From positions 1-8,932 of the forward strand of contig CAXBPX010000053.1 in NCBI GenBank assembly GCA_963977625.1: a stretch of DNA of 8,932 nt, read 5' to 3'. Shown here one piece after another: positions 4,506 to 8,932 of this stretch. The stretch is from ZLKRG08 sp963977625. GTDB lineage: Bacteria > Actinomycetota > Actinomycetes > Nanopelagicales > Nanopelagicaceae. The position numbers and the translations under genes were made by a program. Each line of letters begins with the position of its first letter. The stretch's first letter is position 1. The notes beneath the pieces were generated by a model that searched no databases, had not been told where the DNA came from, and saw only the letters and a program-made list of their open reading frames with translations.

Positions 4506-6248
4506 ATGGCTGCCCCGAAAGGGATTCGATACATCCCGGCTATCGATGGTCTACGTGCAATTGCAGTAATTGCCGTAATGCTTTATCACTTGGGTTTTAC
4601 CTGGATTCCGGGTGGCTTTTTAGGCGTTGATCTTTTCTTTGTAATTTCTGGTTATGTAATCACCCGCTTGCTGCTTGATTCAATTCAGAGATCAGGTGGC
4701 TTAGATTTACGTGGATTTTATATTGGTCGCATCCGAAGACTAGTACCACCTCTGATATTTATGGTGATTGTTACTGCAATCTTCGTCGGAGTTTGGGCAC
4801 CAGATTCAATGCGTCGCTTTCTTACAGATGCACCCTTTGCTTTAACTGGACTTATGAATTGGTGGTTAGTGTTCAAGCACCAAGATTATTTTGAAAGTTT
4901 TGGTAGACCGCCGCTTTTGCAACATACCTGGTCCTTAGGAGTTGAAGCGCAATATTATTTGGTTTGGCCACTGATTCTTTATTTTGTTTTAAAAGTTTTC
5001 GGTAAAAAAGTAATACCTACTGCTGCATTATCAATTGCTACCTTTTCCGGAATTGCGTTATTTCTAGCATCAATTAAAGCTGACATCTCCTCTACTCAGG
5101 ACATTAGCCATGTTTACTTTGGCACAGATACACATTCGATTGGTTTATTTTTGGGATCAGCTTTAGCCGTAAGTTGGATTCCGCAAAACTTAAGAGTCAA
5201 TATCGAAAAACGAGCACAAGATTTCATCGACTTTATTGGAGTCTTTGGTCTGATTGGACTTCTGAGTTCATTTCTATTTATTCAAGAAGCAGATCCAACT
5301 GCTTACCGAATTGCGTTTCCATTGGTGGGAATTTTTGGTAGCGCCATCATCATGTCGGTCGTACATCCAGCTTCGCGCTTTGCTCCGCTATTGCAAAATT
5401 CATTCTTAGTTTGGGTTGGTGAACGCTCATATGCAATTTACTTGTGGCATTGGATAGTTTTTCAAGTAACCCGTCCGGCGCAAGATTTGGAAGGTTCTAC
5501 ATGGGCTCTATACACATTCAGAATTCTGGTGGTATTTGCACTTGCAGATATTTCCCAACGTTGGATTGAAGTACCCGTTAGAAATGGCGCGATTTCTAAC
5601 TGGTTACGAGGAATGAAGTATCGAACCAAAGAGGTTCAACGCAGACAAAAAGCCACCGCTGGATTGGTGACTTTGGCTCTACTCGCCACCGTTGGAATTG
5701 TTAGTAATAATGCCATTGCGATTGCAGATCGAAATAACGAAGTAGTAAAACAGATGTTTAAAGATGATCAAGTTTCTACCATCAGCAAAGTAGATGGGCT
5801 CTGGGTGGTTGGTGATTCGGTGATTTTAGGTATTCGAAATGAACTTGAATCAAAATCTCATATTGGCCTAATTAATGCCCGAGTCGGACGCCAAGCAAGC
5901 GAATTACTCTCAGTAATCAAGCATGATAAATCAAAAATGATTGGCATGAAGACTGTAATAAATCTGGGAAACAACAACAGGCTAACTACCACTGAAATAA
6001 GTGAGATTTTTCTTGAACTTAAAGATCAACCATTGGTGATAGTCGTTAATACGGCAGTGCCTCGCGCTTGGCGCGATGAAAATAATCAAATGATTCAAAC
6101 AGAAGCAGATAAATATCCAAACTTTAGAGTTGTGGATTGGGCCCTTAAATCAGAAAACCATCCGGAGTTTTTCGCTCCGGATGGCGTTCATCTGATACCT
6201 GCAGGTATCGCAGCTTATGTAGCCGCGATTACCAATTACTTGTATTGA
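4506..6248 (+). CDS. membrane O-acyltransferase with C-terminal SGNH domain (OatA/OafA-like)
   Basis: This 580-residue protein should move acetyl groups across the membrane and onto cell-surface sugars such as peptidoglycan or a polysaccharide. Residues 7-360 are an acyltransferase-3 domain of about ten helices. It shows RYIPAIDGLRAIAV with H28 in MLYHLG, GVDLFFVISGYVITRLL, FYIGRIRRLVPPL, H140 in QHTWSLGVEAQYYL, and SYAIYLWHW. A further helix (about 385-405) leads to an outside SGNH esterase/transferase domain with G-D-S438, N-L-G-N-N near 486-490, and D559-G-V-H562; S438, D559 and H562 would be the triad. ATG 4506 directly follows an in-frame TTG at 4503, which could serve instead. No strong ribosome site is seen, and it probably depends on coupling with the upstream gene. 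The last 13 bp overlap the convergent gene. The acceptor is not knowable from sequence. Confidence 0.9.
   Translation: MAAPKGIRYIPAIDGLRAIAVIAVMLYHLGFTWIPGGFLGVDLFFVISGYVITRLLLDSIQRSGGLDLRGFYIGRIRRLVPPLIFMVIVTAIFVGVWAPDSMRRFLTDAPFALTGLMNWWLVFKHQDYFESFGRPPLLQHTWSLGVEAQYYLVWPLILYFVLKVFGKKVIPTAALSIATFSGIALFLASIKADISSTQDISHVYFGTDTHSIGLFLGSALAVSWIPQNLRVNIEKRAQDFIDFIGVFGLIGLLSSFLFIQEADPTAYRIAFPLVGIFGSAIIMSVVHPASRFAPLLQNSFLVWVGERSYAIYLWHWIVFQVTRPAQDLEGSTWALYTFRILVVFALADISQRWIEVPVRNGAISNWLRGMKYRTKEVQRRQKATAGLVTLALLATVGIVSNNAIAIADRNNEVVKQMFKDDQVSTISKVDGLWVVGDSVILGIRNELESKSHIGLINARVGRQASELLSVIKHDKSKMIGMKTVINLGNNNRLTTTEISEIFLELKDQPLVIVVNTAVPRAWRDENNQMIQTEADKYPNFRVVDWALKSENHPEFFAPDGVHLIPAGIAAYVAAITNYLY
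6154..6184 (-). terminator. probable intrinsic terminator of the H1-like/FN3 gene, inside the acyltransferase gene
   Basis: CCATCCGGAG (6158-6167) and CTCCGGATGG (6175-6184) form a perfect 10-bp stem with a 7-base loop. On the minus strand the hairpin is followed by TTTT (6154-6157) and lies about 50 bases past the stop of the minus-strand gene, as a rho-independent terminator would. On the plus strand no T run follows, so it should not stop the acyltransferase transcript. Confidence 0.55.
6194..6209. repeat. 16-bp perfect palindrome
   Basis: GATACCTGCAGGTATC is fully self-complementary and lies 9 bp from the terminator hairpin, within the last codons of the acyltransferase gene. With no loop it is a poor RNA hairpin, so it could be a protein site or merely a product of codon choice. 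Confidence 0.35.
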
Positions 6249-6961
6249 CCAGGAAGTCCGAAAACTTTTCCTTCTGCCTTCTGGCCGTCTGTGTAAACTG
6301 CGGAAATCTTAAATGACATCCAACCTGTGTCATCGCTCTTGGTAATGTCATATTTAGTTACATCAGTACCTACCATGGCAAGTTCGGTGAATTCTCCACC
6401 GTTTGATGCAACTTCTACGCTATAACCTTTAAGTCCATCAGTAGCAGTTGTGGCATTCCAGAAAATTGTTGCACCATCTGCTGTGTAATGTGCGACGATC
6501 CCAAGTGGAGCTGCAACATTTGTTACTGCAGTCGATGCTGACTCAGTCGGAGTTGCTTCTGCAGTTGGTGTAGCACTTTCAGTAGGTGCTGGTTCGTTTG
6601 ATGAATTTGATGAATTTGAAATTGCGATTGCACCAATTGCCAAAATTCCAACAACTACCGCAAGAACGACACGGTTTGATCCACCTTGCTTCTTTGCACT
6701 TGAGGCACCTGAAGCAGGTGCTGCTGATTTAACTTCTACGCTCTTCGGTGCAACTACGGCGCTGGTTACTGCAACAGCCGGTGCAGTGCGCTTGACGGCA
6801 GCTTTCTTAGCTACTTTCTTTACCGGAGCTTTCTTTGCGACTTTCTTTACTGCAGCTTTCTTGGCTGCCTTTTTAGCAACCTTTTTAGCAGGTGCCTTTT
6901 TCGCCGCTTTCTTTGCAGGCGCTTTCTTAGCGGCCTTCTTTGCAACTTTCTTTGTAGCCAC
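6236..6961 (-). CDS. histone-H1-like tail, membrane span and FN3-like domain protein
   Basis: Function unknown. The 241 residues divide clearly. Residues 1-58 hold 25 Lys, mostly as KK pairs every four or five residues separated by Ala, Pro and Val, like eukaryotic H1 and bacterial HupB-type DNA-binding tails. Residues 60-95 form an Ala/Ser/Val-rich linker; 98-114 are one hydrophobic span; 115-147 are a Ser/Thr/Pro/Glu-rich stalk. Residues 150-237 resemble a fibronectin type III sandwich (APLGIVAHYTADGATIFW, G-Y-S-V-E-V, then W-M-S-F-K-I-S-A-V-Y). With a positive N-terminus the tail should face the cytoplasm and the FN3 domain the outside. GTG start with AGGAGA at 6967-6972, six bases upstream. 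It lies 42 bp after rdgB on the same strand, so it may be read with that operon or from its own promoter. The tail could bind nucleic acid, but this is inference; it could also be just a topology anchor. Confidence 0.8.
   Translation of the reverse strand: MATKKVAKKAAKKAPAKKAAKKAPAKKVAKKAAKKAAVKKVAKKAPVKKVAKKAAVKRTAPAVAVTSAVVAPKSVEVKSAAPASGASSAKKQGGSNRVVLAVVVGILAIGAIAISNSSNSSNEPAPTESATPTAEATPTESASTAVTNVAAPLGIVAHYTADGATIFWNATTATDGLKGYSVEVASNGGEFTELAMVGTDVTKYDITKSDDTGWMSFKISAVYTDGQKAEGKVFGLPGQYK
6788..6952 (-). repeat. degenerate tandem repeat coding (A/V)KKA(A/P) units
   Basis: This stretch encodes thirteen basic pairs (twelve KK, then KR) with spacings of four or five residues, giving a loose 9-residue (about 27-bp) period in the DNA. 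Codons vary between units (both AAA and AAG, all four Ala codons), so the repeat looks old and maintained at protein level rather than freshly duplicated. Length variation between strains would be expected. Confidence 0.75.
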
Positions 6962-7003
6962 TTAATTCTCCTAAATAATTTGGCTGAATAACTATGGGAA
7001 ATT

Positions 7004-7591
7004 TTAGCCGATTATGTAAGGTGCAATGGCCCGCATCGCTTTACCGCGATGGCTTATTGCATCTTTTTCTTCAGGCGATAGCTCTGCAGATGAGCAATTT
7101 AAGCCCTCAGGCTGGAAAAGTGGGTCATACCCAAATCCCCCTGAACCTTTTGCTTCATGCAAGATCTTGCCGTAAAAGCGGCCTTCTTCAACGTGTTCGA
7201 ATCCATCTGGGCGAACAAAGGCCGCTACACAGATGAAGTAAGCGCCACGCTTATCATCTGAAATATCTTTAAGTGCTGCTAAAAGTTTCTGATTATTGGC
7301 GCGATCTCCTTGACCAGAATACCTGGCTGAATAAAGTCCTGGTGCACCATTTAGTGCATCAACACAAATACCACTGTCATCTGCCAAAGCTGGAAGCCCT
7401 GTTAATTTCGAAATTGTGCGAGCTTTCAAAAGCGAATTCTCTTCAAAAGTTTTGCCAGTTTCTTCAATTTCTCCGATTTCTGGAAAATTATCAAGTCCCA
7501 CAACTTCTAAATTTTTTGCGCCAAACTCTGCAAGTATCCGACGAAATTCCAAAACTTTACCGGAATTCTTAGTGGCTAAAACTAATTTCAT
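7004..7591 (-). CDS. rdgB: non-canonical purine NTP pyrophosphatase (RdgB/HAM1 family)
   Basis: The enzyme hydrolyses dITP, ITP and XTP to monophosphates in the cytoplasm, keeping deaminated purines out of DNA and RNA. The 195 residues are full length. Motifs are L-A-T-K-N-S-G-K at 5-12 (phosphate binding), the E-E-T-G-x-T-F-E-E-N segment at 43-52, ALADDSGICVDAL at 68-80 with catalytic Asp 71/72, GFGYDPLF at 152-159, and SHRGKAMRA near the C-terminus. The frame is open for 13 more codons upstream, but ATG 7589-7591 gives the family start (MKLVLATKN). It overlaps the rph stop as ATGA, indicating coupled translation. The order rph-rdgB is common in bacteria, including actinobacteria. Confidence 0.95.
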   Translation of the reverse strand: MKLVLATKNSGKVLEFRRILAEFGAKNLEVVGLDNFPEIGEIEETGKTFEENSLLKARTISKLTGLPALADDSGICVDALNGAPGLYSARYSGQGDRANNQKLLAALKDISDDKRGAYFICVAAFVRPDGFEHVEEGRFYGKILHEAKGSGGFGYDPLFQPEGLNCSSAELSPEEKDAISHRGKAMRAIAPYIIG

Positions 7592-8310
7592 GAAAGAGAT
7601 TTGATTTGCAATTCCGCAAGAGTGCCACAACCATCAACTGCTAAATCTAATAGTGAATCAAGTAGAGCGCGATTGAACGGTTCGCCTTCTGCTGTTCCTT
7701 GAACTTCAATAAATTTACCCGAACCTGAAATCACAACGTTCATATCGGTCTCTGCTCGAACATCTTCTTCGTAGCAGAGATCAAGCATTGGTACTCCATC
7801 AATAATTCCGACGGATACTGCAGATACTGACTCTTTAAGAACTTTTGCATCTGCTTTTACGTGGCCGTTCGCCTTTGCCCATGCAATCGCATCTGCAAGT
7901 GCGACGTATGCGCCAGTAATTGCAGCGGTACGTGTTCCTCCATCTGCTTGTAATACATCGCAATCCAAAACAATAGTGTTTTCGCCAAGTGCATGGTTAT
8001 CAATAACTGCACGAAGTGAGCGACCAATAAGACGTGAAATCTCTTGTGTACGTGCGCCTAATTTGCCTTTAACACTCTCACGATCAGAACGTGTGTGGGT
8101 AGCGCGCGGCAACATTGAATACTCTGAAGTTACCCAGCCTTTTCCGGAATCTTTTAACCAGCGAGGTACGCCAGGAGTAAAGGTAGCAACACAAAGTACG
8201 CGGGTATTGCCAAACTCAACAATCACAGAACCCTCTGCATTATTTAACCAATTACGAGTGAACTTAATTTCGCGTAATTGATTGTTTGCTCTACCGTCGT
8301 TTCTTGGCAT
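7588..8310 (-). CDS. rph: ribonuclease PH
   Basis: A phosphate-dependent 3'-to-5' exoribonuclease that trims tRNA precursors and works as a hexameric ring. All 240 residues of a normal RNase PH are present: M-P-R-N-D-G-R at the start, V-P-R-W-L near 48-52, G-A-R87-T-Q-E-I-S-R-L-I-G-R (phosphate site), D-C-D-V-L-Q-A-D-G-G-T-R-T-A at 116-129, and D-L-C-Y-E-E-D at 177-183, the acidic active-site motif. ATG is preceded by AGGAGT (8315-8320) at four bases. murI ends 11 bp upstream on the same strand, and rdgB starts within its stop codon, so the three form one operon. Confidence 0.97.
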   Translation of the reverse strand: MPRNDGRANNQLREIKFTRNWLNNAEGSVIVEFGNTRVLCVATFTPGVPRWLKDSGKGWVTSEYSMLPRATHTRSDRESVKGKLGARTQEISRLIGRSLRAVIDNHALGENTIVLDCDVLQADGGTRTAAITGAYVALADAIAWAKANGHVKADAKVLKESVSAVSVGIIDGVPMLDLCYEEDVRAETDMNVVISGSGKFIEVQGTAEGEPFNRALLDSLLDLAVDGCGTLAELQIKSLS

Positions 8311-8321
8311 CCGTACTCCTG

Positions 8322-8932
8322 TTATAGATCCTGATGTTTTACTTTGGTGACTTCTGGTCCCAAGAATCTTCGGGCCAAAAATTCGAATTGATGGGCATCC
8401 CCGGTGGCCAAGAACTCATGTGATGGTGCGATCGTAGATGGCTCTCTAAGTAAGTTATTCTCAACTAAAACTCGGTACAAATCTTTTGCCGTCTCTTCTG
8501 CAGAGGAAACTAATGTGACGCCTTGACCCATCACATATGAGATTACGCCAGTTAATAATGGATAGTGCGTACAACCCCGCACCAAAGTATCTATATTCGC
8601 ATCCTGCATTGGTTTTAAATATTCCCTAGCTATTGTCGTTATCTCTGGTCCAGTGGTCTCGCCTCGTTCAACATATTCGACAAAACGCGGACATGCTTTG
8701 GATGTTATTTGTAACTGTGGCGCAGCAGCAAATGCATCTAAATAAGATTTAGATTCGATTGTGGCGTTGGTGCCGATTACGCCAATTTTGCCGCTACGAG
8801 TCGCTGCAACTGCACGTCTTGCTGCTGGTTGAATCACTTCAATTACTGGAATCGAATACTTCTCACGGGCATCTCTTAACATCGCAGAGCTCGCCGTATT
8901 GCAAGCAATCACGATTGCTTTACATCCTCGTT
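8322..8932 (-). CDS. murI: glutamate racemase, 5' end outside the window
   Basis: Glutamate racemase makes D-glutamate for peptidoglycan in the cytoplasm, using two cysteines as acid and base. The visible part covers about 203 codons of a roughly 260-270-residue enzyme. It contains the first catalytic Cys in V-I-A-C-N-T-A-S, the I-G-V-I-G-T-N-A-T segment, and the second in V-R-G-C-T-H-Y-P-L-L. The frame stays open to the edge (R-G-C-K-A-I before V-I-A-C-N), so the GTG at 8910-8912 is internal and not the start. Where most homologues have L-G-C-T-H-Y, here an Arg precedes the Gly, a minor variation. It is the first visible gene of the murI-rph-rdgB operon, whose promoter lies beyond the right edge. 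Confidence 0.95.
   Translation of the reverse strand, partial: RGCKAIVIACNTASSAMLRDAREKYSIPVIEVIQPAARRAVAATRSGKIGVIGTNATIESKSYLDAFAAAPQLQITSKACPRFVEYVERGETTGPEITTIAREYLKPMQDANIDTLVRGCTHYPLLTGVISYVMGQGVTLVSSAEETAKDLYRVLVENNLLREPSTIAPSHEFLATGDAHQFEFLARRFLGPEVTKVKHQDL

Noticed and set aside
6788..6952. CRISPR array or satellite
   Set aside because: The repeated look comes from KK/Ala codons in one reading frame with variable unit length; there are no identical repeats with unique spacers.
7022..7069. Imperfect stem-loop in the 3' end of rdgB (CATCGC 7034-7039 with GCGATG 7046-7051, plus an outer GCAAT/ATTGC pair)
   Set aside because: It lies in conserved coding sequence (S-H-R-G-K-A-M), has an internal loop and no T run, so codon use explains it well enough.
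7004..7236. Plus-strand frames opposite rdgB
   Set aside because: They lie entirely antisense to a clearly conserved enzyme gene and show no protein family features.

Overview
This is a compact, AT-leaning bacterial window. Genes run on both strands, intergenic gaps are very short, and no stretch over 300 bp lacks a gene. The gene families point to an actinobacterium: a Streptomyces-like xylose isomerase, an actinobacterial-style ArsC, lysine/alanine-rich histone-H1-like tails, GTG starts and apparent leaderless starts. The moderate base composition and tight packing suggest a streamlined freshwater type (acI/Nanopelagicales-like). That placement is inference from gene content, not from a marker gene.

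Left edge (1-1107). A xylose isomerase gene on the minus strand is cut off after codon 249. It is joined, in another frame, to what reads as the start of a sedolisin/kumamolisin (S53) peptidase catalytic domain running off the window. The junction carries a 7-bp direct repeat and a small GC hairpin. Divergently to the right lies a tRNA-Leu (anticodon UAG) with encoded CCA, preceded by a perfect 14-bp palindrome.

Middle left (1118-3557). A lone LMW-phosphatase-type arsenate reductase (minus) is only 18 bp from the start of a divergent, shortened NhaA-type antiporter (plus). Two facing -10-like hexamers overlap in that gap, suggesting leaderless transcripts. The antiporter overlaps by 17 bp the end of a convergent O-acetylhomoserine sulfhydrylase-type gene (metY-like).

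Centre (3705-6961). A long coiled-coil protein with a lysine-rich tail is followed after 9 bp by a membrane O-acyltransferase with a C-terminal SGNH domain, like the OatA/OafA family. Convergent to these is a protein with a histone-H1-like cytoplasmic tail, one membrane span and an outside FN3-like domain. Its probable terminator lies inside the acyltransferase gene.

Right (7004-8932). A minus-strand operon murI-rph-rdgB makes D-glutamate for peptidoglycan, trims tRNA 3' ends and removes non-canonical purine nucleotides. rph and rdgB overlap by 4 bp (ATGA). murI continues past the right edge. The central block plus murI has a cell-envelope theme: wall modification, a coiled-coil scaffold, a wall precursor enzyme, and a membrane protein with a DNA-binding-like tail. 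A functional link among them is only suggested by position.
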